Origin: JBCDCB01 sp039182735
GTDB taxonomy: Bacteria > Planctomycetota > Phycisphaerae > Phycisphaerales > UBA1924
Assembly: GCA_039182735.1 (NCBI GenBank)
Contig: JBCDCB010000010.1
Span: 4,930 to 68,929 of the forward strand
Direction of reading: 5' to 3'
Length of the DNA: 64,000 nt
The notes below the pieces were generated by a model, which saw only the letters and a program-made list of their open reading frames with translations, ran no database searches and was not told the origin of the DNA. Position numbers and translations under genes: made by a program. Position 1 is the stretch's first letter. Each line of letters starts with the position of its first letter. This document shows positions 1 through 10,335 of the stretch, in pieces.

Positions 1-2
1 AT

Positions 3-791
3 CCCTCGCGCGAGAGCGACCTGATCGACGGCATTCTTGATGTGGTCGTCGAGAACCTCGAAGACGTGCGAGCGCTCAACCCCAACTTCCAGTACGAACT
101 GCTCAACAGCCGCGACGATCCCGACACTTTCGGGATCGATCCGGATGTGTCGCGTGTCATCGTGGGCGGGTCGATCGCCAGCAGCGGGATCAACACCATC
201 GGCATCGCCGAGTTCATCGACCCGGGCAACTACTCGCTCGATGACACGGCCATCGTGCTGCTCGACCTGCTGAGCGACCCGAGCTTCTTCAATCCGTCGA
301 ACTACGGCCCGGGCTTCACCGTCGAGGACTGGATCGAACTCGTCGTCGGGAACATCGTCACCCACGAGTTCGGGCACTACATCGGGCACATCCACACCGA
401 CACGTTCAACTCGACGCCCGCGATCATGGACGCCGGGGGCAACCTCGACTTCACGATCGGCGCCGTCGGGCCGGACGGGCTCTACGGCACCGCGGACGAC
501 GGGGATTCCGACTTCGTCGCCGACGAGTTCCAGGGCGGGTTCTTCCTCACGGGCACCGAGTTCGTGGACTTCGCGACCGCCTTCAACCTCTCGGGCGCCG
601 CCAGCGGGTGCCCGGGCGATGCCGACGGCGACGGGGACACCACGACCGCCGACATCACCTTCATCGTCTCGAACCTCGGCGCGGGCTCGCCCGGCGCGCA
701 GGGCACGCCCGGCGATGTCGATGGCAACGGGCTCACCACCACCGCCGACATCACGCTCGCCGTCTCGAACCTCGGCTGCACCACGCCCTGA
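3..791 (+). CDS. Secreted metzincin-like zinc metalloprotease with C-terminal dockerin-like repeats (5' end outside window)
   Basis: The reading frame is open to the left edge, so the start and any signal peptide lie upstream. The sequence HEFGHYIGHIH (around nt 363-395) fits the HExxHxxGxxH zinc motif of metzincins, and IMD follows about 20 residues later as a possible Met-turn. The last 60 residues hold two calcium-loop repeats (GDADGDGDTTTADITF and GDVDGNGLTTTADITL), each ending in VSNLG. Such tails resemble type I dockerin or EF-hand modules and are common on planctomycete secreted proteins, where the partner is unknown. Its job is probably extracellular or cell-surface proteolysis. The metzincin assignment rests on the motif alone; the substrate is unknown. 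A strong terminator follows directly. Confidence 0.75.
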   Translation, partial: PSRESDLIDGILDVVVENLEDVRALNPNFQYELLNSRDDPDTFGIDPDVSRVIVGGSIASSGINTIGIAEFIDPGNYSLDDTAIVLLDLLSDPSFFNPSNYGPGFTVEDWIELVVGNIVTHEFGHYIGHIHTDTFNSTPAIMDAGGNLDFTIGAVGPDGLYGTADDGDSDFVADEFQGGFFLTGTEFVDFATAFNLSGAASGCPGDADGDGDTTTADITFIVSNLGAGSPGAQGTPGDVDGNGLTTTADITLAVSNLGCTTP

Positions 792-819
792 GCGAGCGAC
801 CGAACGGACACACTTCGCG

Positions 820-857
820 CGCCCCGGGGCTTTGTCCTCGGGGCGTGTTCTTTTTTC
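820..857 (+). terminator. Rho-independent terminator after the protease gene
   Basis: A 10-bp GC-rich stem (820-829 with 836-845) around a 6-nt loop is followed by a T-rich tail at 846-856. It ends transcription of the dockerin-tailed protease. Confidence 0.85.
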
Positions 858-926
858 AGAACCGCGCGCGGAGCGCTCTCGCCGGCGTCTCGTTCAGACA
901 TCAGGCAAGGCTGCACCGCAGAGCGG

Positions 927-998
927 CGGGTCGGGCAACCCGTCCTCTCCTCCGATGCCCCGGGGACCTCACGCTCCGGGGCGTCTTCGCGCGCGGAA
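927..998. repeat. 72-bp direct repeat, copy 1
   Basis: These 72 bases are identical to 2321-2392. They contain two short inverted repeats: CGGGT...ACCCG, and a longer GCCCCGG...CCGGGGC hairpin. The hairpin resembles the terminator at 820-857 but has no T-tract. This copy lies in the intergenic space before the second dockerin-tailed gene. The two copies bracket that gene, as expected from a duplication or insertion by homologous recombination. Confidence 0.9.
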
Positions 999-1078
999 AT
1001 TCCCGCGCCGATCGGGAAGCAGTGTTGCTCATTGAGCCAACGGGATGCAAGCTGAAGTGTTCCAAGGAGAACAGCGCC

Positions 1079-2320
1079 ATGGCACGCAAGATCGCCGCCG
1101 CCTACGGAGTCCTCTTGACCGCCGCCCTGAGCGCCGGGTCGCTCGCGACGCCTCCGATCAAGTTCCTGAGCTACGACGGAGGCGTTTCCGGTCTCGGTGT
1201 CGGCAAGGTGATCAACTCGAATGGCAACGGGACCTTGTGTGACTTCATGTTCTGCGACATCCGAGATATCAACGGCACCATGACCCCCGCGCAGGCAAGT
1301 GTGTTCTTCGCGGACTCGGATCTCGTTGAGGGCGATCGCTGCGATGGCTTGCTGGACTTCGAGGCGAGAATCAGCGCGAGTGGTGTCGTCGATGAAGCCG
1401 AGGGCGAGTTTCAGATCGGGGTTGGCGCGACGTGCATCGCGCAGGCGAACGGCAGCAGCCTCTATCGGCTCACGCCGAATACCTCGGTCATGGTGGACGG
1501 GTCGGTCCGCGTTGAGTTCGAGACGAACCAGTGGATAAGTGTGAACCCGATCCCGAGCGGCTCAGGGATTGCGAGTAGCTTCGGCGTTTCGACTGCGGCA
1601 TCGGAATCGAGTCATTCGCTCCGATACATGTCAGGAGCATCACCCAATGGCAACCTCATCTACCGAGTGGATGCCGGTGACGGCTCATCCGGCGGCGTTC
1701 TTGCCCCCGGCACGCCGTTTTTGCCGCCCGGACGCTACCTCTTTGAGTGGCAGATCATCCGTCGCAACGTCGGTGAGGGATCAGGTCGTCGTTGCGGGTG
1801 GTCGGAATCAACGGGGTTCTCATGGAACTTCCAGCTTCTCGATGAAGCCCCCGTGGGCACCACCAACACGGACATCAACGGCGATCAGTCCTGCGACGTC
1901 AACGACCTGTTCGCGTGGCTCGGCGATCTCGTGGACACCGACGGCGACGCGTTCGCCGACGTCGATCCCTACGGCAGTGACGCGTCGGCGATCCTCGCGT
2001 GCATCGGCGACGTCGGGCCTGACTGCAATGGCAACGGCTTCCCCGACGAGTACGACGTGCACGTGCCGGTCGAGTTCGGGGGCGAGGCGGACATCAACCA
2101 GGACGGCGTCCCCGACTCGTGCCAGCTGATCGACGCGTGCCCCGCCGACGCGAACCTGAGCGGCGCCGTGGACGTGGAAGACATCACGCTCGTCGTGTCG
2201 AACCTCGGTCTCGGCTACGCCGACGCAAGCGGGACGCCGGGCGACGCGGACGGCGACGGGCTGACGACGGTCGCCGACGTCACGTTCATCGTGAGCAACC
2301 TGGGCTGCACGTGGCAGTGA
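1079..2320 (+). CDS. Secreted protein with dockerin-like C-terminal repeats, function unknown
   Basis: This 413-residue protein starts with a clear signal peptide (residues 1-24, basic start then hydrophobic core ending SLATPP). The ATG is preceded by AAGGAGA at good distance, so I prefer it over longer in-frame starts. The middle (about 25-265) is not recognised; it is Gly/Ser/Asn-rich and beta-like. The C-terminus holds several Asp/Asn-rich calcium-loop segments. One is of thrombospondin type 3 style (CNGNGFPDEYD), followed by a dockerin-like pair ending in ITLVVSNLG and VTFIVSNLG. The last repeats closely match those of the upstream protease, so both proteins may use the same surface attachment. 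The gene sits exactly between two identical 72-bp repeats. Role unknown. Confidence 0.8.
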   Translation: MARKIAAAYGVLLTAALSAGSLATPPIKFLSYDGGVSGLGVGKVINSNGNGTLCDFMFCDIRDINGTMTPAQASVFFADSDLVEGDRCDGLLDFEARISASGVVDEAEGEFQIGVGATCIAQANGSSLYRLTPNTSVMVDGSVRVEFETNQWISVNPIPSGSGIASSFGVSTAASESSHSLRYMSGASPNGNLIYRVDAGDGSSGGVLAPGTPFLPPGRYLFEWQIIRRNVGEGSGRRCGWSESTGFSWNFQLLDEAPVGTTNTDINGDQSCDVNDLFAWLGDLVDTDGDAFADVDPYGSDASAILACIGDVGPDCNGNGFPDEYDVHVPVEFGGEADINQDGVPDSCQLIDACPADANLSGAVDVEDITLVVSNLGLGYADASGTPGDADGDGLTTVADVTFIVSNLGCTWQ

Positions 2321-2392
2321 CGGGTCGGGCAACCCGTCCTCTCCTCCGATGCCCCGGGGACCTCACGCTCCGGGGCGTCTTCGCGCGCGGAA
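2321..2392. repeat. 72-bp direct repeat, copy 2, overlapping the 3' end of tadA
   Basis: This copy is identical to 927-998. It begins right after the stop codon of the dockerin-tailed gene. On the minus strand its last 30 bases encode the final residues of TadA (RARRRPGA and stop). It may be the parental copy, since part of it is needed for tadA. Confidence 0.9.
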
Positions 2393-2833
2393 GAACGCAC
2401 GCAGCAACTCGGCGCACTCGCTTTCCATCAGCCCCGTCACCGGCTCGACGCGATGGTTCAGACGATCGTCGGTCAGCAGGTTCATGAGCGAACCGGCAGC
2501 ACCGGCCTTCGGATCGCGCGCGCCGTAGACCACGCGACCCAGCCGCGCGTTGACGATCGCCCCCGCGCACATCGCGCAGGGCTCGAGCGTCACGACCAGC
2601 GTGCAGCCGTTGAGCCGCCAGTCGCCGATCGCTTTGGCGGCTTCGCGGATCGCGAGGATCTCGGCGTGCGCGACGGGGTCGTCGTCGGTCTCGCGCCGGT
2701 TGGCCCCCTCGCCCAACGTGCGCCCGGTCGTGGTTTCGTAGATCACGCAGCCGACGGGCACCTCGCCGATCTCGGCGGCGGCGCGCGCCAGTTCGAGCGC
2801 GCGCTCCATCGCGCCGCGGTCGTGCGCGCTCAC
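2363..2833 (-). CDS. tadA: tRNA-specific adenosine deaminase TadA
   Basis: TadA converts adenosine 34 of tRNA-Arg(ACG) to inosine, which lets one tRNA read several codons. The 156-residue protein has the deaminase zinc site: HAE at 56-58 (zinc His and catalytic Glu) and PCAMC at 85-89 with the two zinc cysteines. Length is normal for the family. The start is GTG at 2833, which overlaps the tatC stop by 4 bp (GTGA), so the two genes are probably translationally coupled. The last eight codons lie inside a 72-bp repeat shared with an upstream intergenic site. A guanine or cytidine deaminase of the same fold is a less likely alternative. Confidence 0.9.
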   Translation of the reverse strand: MSAHDRGAMERALELARAAAEIGEVPVGCVIYETTTGRTLGEGANRRETDDDPVAHAEILAIREAAKAIGDWRLNGCTLVVTLEPCAMCAGAIVNARLGRVVYGARDPKAGAAGSLMNLLTDDRLNHRVEPVTGLMESECAELLRAFFRARRRPGA

Positions 2834-3801
2834 TTGGCTTCTTCCTCAACACCCGCGACGAGCGACACCGGCACGAAGCGCATCAGCACGATCCCGAACT
2901 CGAAGAGCACGTACAGCGCGCCGCCCAGCAGGACCATGGAGTAGGGGTCCTGCGGGGTGAGCACGGCGCCGGCGATCGCGCAGCCGAAGAAGATCTGCCG
3001 GCGGAACCGCGTCAGGTCCTTCGGCTTCACGAGCCCCGTCCACCCGAGCAAGAGCATGACGAGCGGGAGCTGGAAGGCCGCGGCGAAGACCACGCCCAGC
3101 CAGAAAACGAGGTTGATGTACTCGCCGATGCGGTACTGCTGCGCGATGCCCGCGGTGGTCATGAGGGGCGCGCCGAGCGTGCGCCCGTCGTCCATGCGCA
3201 CGCGCAGCTGCTGCAGGTGCGTGTTGACCCACGCGTCGCCCGGCGCGACGGCCTCTTCCGGCGGGTCCCCCGCGAGCTGCGGGAACGACTGAAAGACCGT
3301 GCCCTCGGGCACCGCGGCGACGGGCGTTGTGCCCTCCACCAGCCCCGCACCGAACGCGATCAGGAAGTAGAGCGAGACGGGCAGCAGCACGAAGTAGAGG
3401 AATGCGGCGGCGGCGGAAGTGAGCACGCCGCTCATCGGGATCAGCACGTAGACGAACCGTCGCTCGCGCGCGTAGAGCCCCGGGCTCACGAACTTCCACA
3501 GCTGGTAGATCACCCAGGGGAAGGCGACGAGCACGGCGCAGACGAGCCCGACCTGCAGCCACGCGATGAAGGACTCCAGCGGGCCCGTCGCCTGCAGCAT
3601 CGGCGCCTGCCCCACGTTGGCGAGCTGGCGACGCACCGGGACCAGCAGCAGCGAGAGCACGTCGTCGGCGAAGACGAGCGAGACGATGAAGATCGGGACG
3701 AGCCCCGCGAGCGCGAGGATGATCCGGCGCCGGAGGTCCTCCAGATGGGCCGTCAGCGGCATCACGCCCGACGGGTTGGGGTTGTGGCGTCCCGGTGCCA
3801 T
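2830..3801 (-). CDS. tatC: Sec-independent protein translocase subunit TatC with an enlarged periplasmic loop
   Basis: TatC is the membrane receptor of the twin-arginine pathway, which exports folded proteins. From ATG 3801 the protein has 323 residues; ATG 3762 is also possible and gives 310. The N-terminal motif MPLTAHLEDLRRRI is the TatC signature. Membrane segments lie near 27-45, 82-103, 118-150, 228-256, 270-284 and 288-312. Between segments 3 and 4 (about 153-226) lies a hydrophilic insert containing PEEAVAPGDAW and MDDGRTLG; this loop is short in E. coli TatC. Family members are usually about 250 residues. tadA follows with a 4-bp overlap. No tatA or tatB gene is present here. Confidence 0.9.
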   Translation of the reverse strand: MAPGRHNPNPSGVMPLTAHLEDLRRRIILALAGLVPIFIVSLVFADDVLSLLLVPVRRQLANVGQAPMLQATGPLESFIAWLQVGLVCAVLVAFPWVIYQLWKFVSPGLYARERRFVYVLIPMSGVLTSAAAAFLYFVLLPVSLYFLIAFGAGLVEGTTPVAAVPEGTVFQSFPQLAGDPPEEAVAPGDAWVNTHLQQLRVRMDDGRTLGAPLMTTAGIAQQYRIGEYINLVFWLGVVFAAAFQLPLVMLLLGWTGLVKPKDLTRFRRQIFFGCAIAGAVLTPQDPYSMVLLGGALYVLFEFGIVLMRFVPVSLVAGVEEEAK

Positions 3802-3956
3802 GGCGTGCGAGGATATCGGTCGGGACGCGGCGCGCGGTTTTCCGACAAAGGTGTGACGGGTTGGCACGCGCGGCGCGTCCACGTGGATGAACGGGCGGCG
3901 GTCGCCCGCGAGACCCGACAGTTGAGACCGGGCACACGCACGCCCGGCGGAGACGC

Positions 3957-4565
3957 ATGGCGCGACGGGCAGCGAACCCGCCCGCCCCGACCAGCCCGGG
4001 CGATCCGGGGTGGATCGAGGGCGTCTGGCACTCCCACCGCAGGTGGGTCGCGGCGATCCTGCTGGCCCACAAGCCCAAGAGCGTCGATCTCGAGGACCTT
4101 CTTCAGGACGTTGCGCTCGCCGTGGTCAAGCACGCCGAAAACTTGCGAGACCCCGCCGCCCTCAAGGGCTGGCTGCGGACCGTCGCGATCAACACGGCCC
4201 GCACCGCGGGTCGGCGCGTGACGACGCGATCGACGGTCATCGAGGGGAACGCCGCCCGGCCCGACGACGCGCCGAGCGTAGACGCGGCGCACAACGAGCA
4301 GCAGGCCGCGTTCGAGGAAGGGCAGCGGGCGTTGCGTCTGGCGCGGAGCATGCCGCCGGCGTACGGGGAGGCGCTGATCCTGCGCGCGGTGCGCGGGATG
4401 TCGTACCGCCACATCGCGGACGTGCTGGGCGTGCCGATCACGACGGTCGAGACGCGCCTGACGCGTGCGCGCCGGATGCTGCGCGAGGCGATGGAGGCCG
4501 AGGTGAGTCAGCCCGTCGCGGGCCGCATCGAACCGACGAGTCAGCAGGGTGGGGACGAATCATGA
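3957..4565 (+). CDS. ECF-type RNA polymerase sigma factor
   Basis: This 202-residue protein has sigma region 2 (about 25-90, with DLEDLLQDVALAVVKH and LKGWLRTVAINTARTAGRR) and region 4 (about 120-180, with GMSYRHIADVLGVPITTVETRLTR trimmed here to its helix-turn-helix core SYRHIADVLG). Regions 1 and 3 are absent, as expected for an ECF factor. The ATG has GGAG about 5 nt upstream. The stop overlaps the next start by 4 bp (ATGA). The next gene encodes a single-span membrane protein, and the PDZ protein gene follows; this arrangement suggests sigma, anti-sigma and target or sensor in one operon. The regulon is unknown. Confidence 0.88.
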   Translation: MARRAANPPAPTSPGDPGWIEGVWHSHRRWVAAILLAHKPKSVDLEDLLQDVALAVVKHAENLRDPAALKGWLRTVAINTARTAGRRVTTRSTVIEGNAARPDDAPSVDAAHNEQQAAFEEGQRALRLARSMPPAYGEALILRAVRGMSYRHIADVLGVPITTVETRLTRARRMLREAMEAEVSQPVAGRIEPTSQQGGDES

Positions 4566-5272
4566 GCGAGCACACGGGACCGACCCCGAGCGACGAGGTG
4601 ACGCGCGAGGACGTGCTGGTCGGGCGCGTCGTCGATGGCGCGGCCGCGCCCCACGGCTGGCGCGAGCTCGAGCGGCTCGCGTCGCGCGACAGCGGCATCT
4701 GGGAACGCCTCGCCAACGCGCAGCGCGCGCACGAACGCCTCGAGCGCGCGGTCGAAGACGCGATCGCGGTCGCGGAACTCGTGGACCTGCCGGGCGTGAA
4801 GACGCGGCGCACGCCGTGGGCACTGCACGTGCGCACCTTCGGCGGGTGGGCGGTGGCGGCGTGCCTGGCGATCGCGATGGGCGCCTCGATGCTCTCGGCT
4901 CCCGCGCCGACGCCGACGAACGAGTCGCAACCGCTCGCCGCGGGCGCCACGGAGCCTGCGCAAACGGGTGAGGAGTACATCACGCTGCCGAACGAGCACG
5001 GCGCGACCACGCGGCTCACGTCGAACGGCTACTACGACCGCTACATCGAGCGAGGCTTGCAGGAGGGGCGCGTCCTCCGCGAGGTGCCCAGCGTCATCAT
5101 GGGATCGCAAACGGCGCCCGACGGCAGCGTGCAACTGGTCTACATGCGCCGCGTGATCGAGACGGCGCCGGCGTCCGCGATGGTCGTCCCGGAACTCCAC
5201 GTCGATGAGGCGGGCAGGCCCGTCGCGGTGCCCGTCAAACGCGAGCCGGCGTTCGAGCAGGCCGTGTACTGA
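4562..5272 (+). CDS. Probable membrane anti-sigma factor lacking a zinc-binding motif
   Basis: This 236-residue protein has a cytoplasmic N-terminus (1-90) rich in helices (WRELERLASRDSGIWERLAN), one membrane span at about 93-111 (WAVAACLAIAMGASML) and an extracytoplasmic C-terminal part. Single-span partners encoded just after an ECF sigma gene are usually anti-sigma factors. The HxxxCxxC motif of zinc anti-sigma factors is missing: the only cysteine lies in the membrane span. The gene starts within the sigma stop codon (ATGA), which suggests balanced synthesis. The anti-sigma role is inferred from position and topology, not from a recognised domain. Confidence 0.65.
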   Translation: MSEHTGPTPSDEVTREDVLVGRVVDGAAAPHGWRELERLASRDSGIWERLANAQRAHERLERAVEDAIAVAELVDLPGVKTRRTPWALHVRTFGGWAVAACLAIAMGASMLSAPAPTPTNESQPLAAGATEPAQTGEEYITLPNEHGATTRLTSNGYYDRYIERGLQEGRVLREVPSVIMGSQTAPDGSVQLVYMRRVIETAPASAMVVPELHVDEAGRPVAVPVKREPAFEQAVY

Positions 5273-5335
5273 AACAGCGCGTGCGCGGGGAGCACGAAAC
5301 CCGGGCGCCGAGCGCCCATCTGTGAGGAACGAACG

Positions 5336-6808
5336 ATGAGCAAGCGATTGAACAGTGTGTGCGTGATCGGGGTGATCGCGTCGGTGCTCGCAACAACCGG
5401 CAGCGTAGAGGCGCAGTTCCGATCGCGCGAACGGGAGCGTGATGTGCGCGCGGACGTGCGCATCGAGCGGGACGGCGGTCAGGGCGTGAACCGCACCGTC
5501 ACCGTCTCGGGCGACGGGCCCAGCATCCGTCTCGAGCAGCAGGGGATGCGCATCACCCTCGACATCGATGGCGACCGCGTCTTCGACCAGACCGTCTCGA
5601 AAGACTGGCGGGGCGCGGACATCCGCCACAACGGCAGGCGTGCCGGGCGCCTGATCTTCGCCGACGGCGGTGGGTTCGCGGTCTTCGACACCGGCGACCG
5701 CGTGCTCGGCGCGCCGAACGCGGTCTGGACCGGGCGCGGTGGCAATATCGGGACCGCGACCGTCTCGCCGGGCGGGCAGATTCTCTACAACGACGGCGTG
5801 CGCACGGCGGGCGTCGCGCAGCCGCGCACGATGATCGGGATCACGATGACGGAGGTCGATGGTGCGCTCGCCGCGGCGCTGGGGCTCGAAGACCCGGGCA
5901 AGGCGACGATGATCGGTCGCGTGACCGAGGGGCTTGCCGCCGATCGCGCGGGGCTGAAGACCTACGACGTGATCGTCGAGATCGAGGGCGAGCCCGACGG
6001 GAGCCGCGGCGCGCTGCTCGAAGCGCTGCGCGAGCGTGAGCCCGGCGACGAGATTGAACTGACCATCATCCGCGCCGGCAAAGAGCGCGAGATCGAGATC
6101 GAACTCGACGCGTACGACAGCCAGAAGCTGCGGGTCATCGAAGGCATCGCGACGGACCGCTCCGGGCAGTTGCCAGGTCTCGAAGCGCGCGCATCCGAGG
6201 CGTACCGCGACGTGCTGCGTCTCCGCGGCGGCGTTCGCGCCGACGGGGACGAATGGAAGTTCTACACCCCGTACCCGCCCGCCTCACCGAACGCGCCCGA
6301 CGCGCCTGCGGCACCCGGCATGAACCGCTTCTTCCTGGGCGATGCGGACGACGCGTTCGAGCGCCTCGCGGACATCGGTGTCGAGCTCGACGGTTTGCGC
6401 GAGGTCCAGAAGATGATCGCGCAGAAGCTCGAAGAGGAACTCAGCGCGGACGAGCGCGAGGCGCTGGCGTCGGAGCTCGCGCGGGTCGCCGAACGCATCG
6501 GGCACGGCGTGCGCGAGATGGTCGAGAGCCGATCGGCGCTCGTATCGCTGGAGCGTCTCGGCGCGCTGGGCGGCGGTCTTAAGTTCCAGATCGAGACCGA
6601 CGGTGATGAGTCAGAGATCGAAGAGTTCGTCTTCCCGGAGCTGGCCGATGACTTGGAACTGGAGATCGAGGCTTTCGAGATCGAGATCGAATCCCTCGAA
6701 GAGCAGCTCGACGAGATCGAGGAGGAACTCGAAGAGCGCGACGAGCGGCTGAACGATCGCCTCGACCGCATCGAGCGGATGCTCGAACGCCTGCTCGACC
6801 AGCGTTGA
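5336..6808 (+). CDS. Secreted PDZ-domain protein with a C-terminal coiled coil
   Basis: The protein has 490 residues. A signal peptide (about 1-27, ending VEAQ) directs it to the envelope. Residues 30-160 form an unrecognised beta-rich region. A PDZ domain lies at about 166-257; TEGLAADRAGLKTYDVI is its typical Ala-Gly-Leu segment. Residues 345-490 are strongly charged and heptad-like (EEELEERDERLNDRLDRIERM), predicting a long coiled coil. No protease catalytic motif is visible, so it is probably an adaptor or sensor rather than a DegP-type enzyme. It lies 63 nt after the anti-sigma gene and ends at a strong terminator, so it may be the third gene of that operon, perhaps sensing envelope stress. 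AGGA precedes the ATG. Confidence 0.75.
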   Translation: MSKRLNSVCVIGVIASVLATTGSVEAQFRSRERERDVRADVRIERDGGQGVNRTVTVSGDGPSIRLEQQGMRITLDIDGDRVFDQTVSKDWRGADIRHNGRRAGRLIFADGGGFAVFDTGDRVLGAPNAVWTGRGGNIGTATVSPGGQILYNDGVRTAGVAQPRTMIGITMTEVDGALAAALGLEDPGKATMIGRVTEGLAADRAGLKTYDVIVEIEGEPDGSRGALLEALREREPGDEIELTIIRAGKEREIEIELDAYDSQKLRVIEGIATDRSGQLPGLEARASEAYRDVLRLRGGVRADGDEWKFYTPYPPASPNAPDAPAAPGMNRFFLGDADDAFERLADIGVELDGLREVQKMIAQKLEEELSADEREALASELARVAERIGHGVREMVESRSALVSLERLGALGGGLKFQIETDGDESEIEEFVFPELADDLELEIEAFEIEIESLEEQLDEIEEELEERDERLNDRLDRIERMLERLLDQR

Positions 6809-6862
6809 CCTGAGCGACCGCGGAACACGCGTTGCGGGCGAGAGCCCGACGACAACCCCACG

Positions 6863-6897
6863 ACACGGGCGCTGGCCACAGCCGGCGCCCGTGTTTG
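6863..6897 (+). terminator. Hairpin terminator after the PDZ gene
   Basis: A perfect 10-bp stem (6863-6872 with 6885-6894), extended inward by three more pairs, is followed by TTT and GC-rich sequence. The T-tract is short, so it may work partly as a 3'-end stabiliser. Confidence 0.7.
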
Positions 6898-6914
6898 CGC
6901 GCGCACGATGCCGA

Positions 6915-6943
6915 TCGACGGATCGGGAATCGCTGCCTATAAA
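6915..6943 (+). promoter_or_regulatory. Sigma-70-type promoter of the aconitase gene
   Basis: A -35 box TCGACG (6915-6920) and a -10 box TATAAA (6938-6943) are separated by 17 bp. Transcription would start near 6950, giving a leader of about 54 nt with a GGAG ribosome site. This is the best two-box promoter I see in the window. Confidence 0.6.
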
Positions 6944-7003
6944 CTCTTGGGCGATCGTCGGTCACAGGACGCCCGACCTTCACAACGAGACGCGGAGCGA
7001 GCG

Positions 7004-9747
<2,744 letters not shown>

Positions 9748-9751
<4 letters not shown>

Positions 9752-9993
9752 GTGACCACGATTCTCGCCTCAGCGCGAAGCAACTCGCGCAGGCCCGCCA
9801 GATCGCTCGTGGCTCGGAAATCCGCAACGTGGAGCGTCTCGTGCGCGATTACGGCGGCACCCGCCGGCGCTGGTGGAAAATGTCGTCGCTGCCGATCTAC
9901 GATCCCCCGAACGGTTGGCTCGAACTGCACTGATACGAGCACCACGGCGTCGGTCGGTTTGAGATCAAGGAAGTTCGTGTCACGAAAGGCTGA
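9748..9993 (+). pseudogene. Small toxin-like gene interrupted by an in-frame TGA
   Basis: Translation starts at an ATG overlapping the acnA stop. It runs 61 codons to a TGA at 9931-9933, directly after WLELH. The same frame then continues with YEHHGVGRFEIKEVRV and ends at a second TGA at 9991-9993, only 3 nt before the next gene. From memory, small bacterial toxin-like C-terminal domains often end in a motif such as ETHWYExxxxGxxEFK. The TGA stands exactly where that motif has Trp (TGG). I therefore read this as a nonsense mutation, or possibly UGA read-through, in an 81-codon gene. The upstream part is Arg-rich (RNVERLVRDYGGTRRRWWK). The following gene looks like its immunity partner. The family assignment is tentative. 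Confidence 0.5.
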
Positions 9994-9996
9994 GCG

Positions 9997-10335
9997 ATGA
10001 AGGTCCGCTGCGTGCACAACACGGTCGATGGGAGGCAACTCTCGGTCACGCCCGGCGAGACGTACGAGGTGCTCGCGATCGCCGATGGGTCGTACCGGCT
10101 GATCGACGACCGTGGTGAGCCGTACCTCTTCGAGGCCGAGGCGTTCGAAGTGATCGATGACACGCGTCCATCCGAGTGGGTGATCGAGCGCGGCGACGAG
10201 GGCGAGGAGTACGCGGGGCCGGCGGAGTTCCAGACGCCGGGCTTCTGGGAAGACTTCTTCGAGCACAAACCCGAAGCGCGGATGGTCTTTGCGCGATATC
10301 TCAACCGGTACCTGCGCACGAGCGGGGCGGCCTAA
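9997..10335 (+). CDS. Probable immunity protein for the preceding toxin-like gene
   Basis: This is a 112-residue acidic protein. The N-terminal half is a small beta-barrel-like region (MKVRCVHNTVDGRQLSVTPG, then YEVLAIADGSYRLIDDRGE and LFEAEAFEVID). The C-terminal half is acidic and helical (EFQTPGFWEDFFEHKPEA). This layout recalls small immunity proteins encoded beside polymorphic-toxin C-terminal domains, which begin with a short ligand-like barrel and then a conserved FW pair. It starts 3 nt after the end of the interrupted toxin frame, so the two were probably one unit. If the toxin is now truncated, this gene could be a remnant. The function is inferred from shape and position only. Confidence 0.5.
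   Translation: MKVRCVHNTVDGRQLSVTPGETYEVLAIADGSYRLIDDRGEPYLFEAEAFEVIDDTRPSEWVIERGDEGEEYAGPAEFQTPGFWEDFFEHKPEARMVFARYLNRYLRTSGAA

Noticed and set aside
2121..2317. Asp/Gly-rich repeats as a cellulosome dockerin
   Set aside because: The repeats resemble dockerin loops, but no cohesin or scaffoldin is visible and similar tails are general in planctomycetes, so I claim only dockerin-like.
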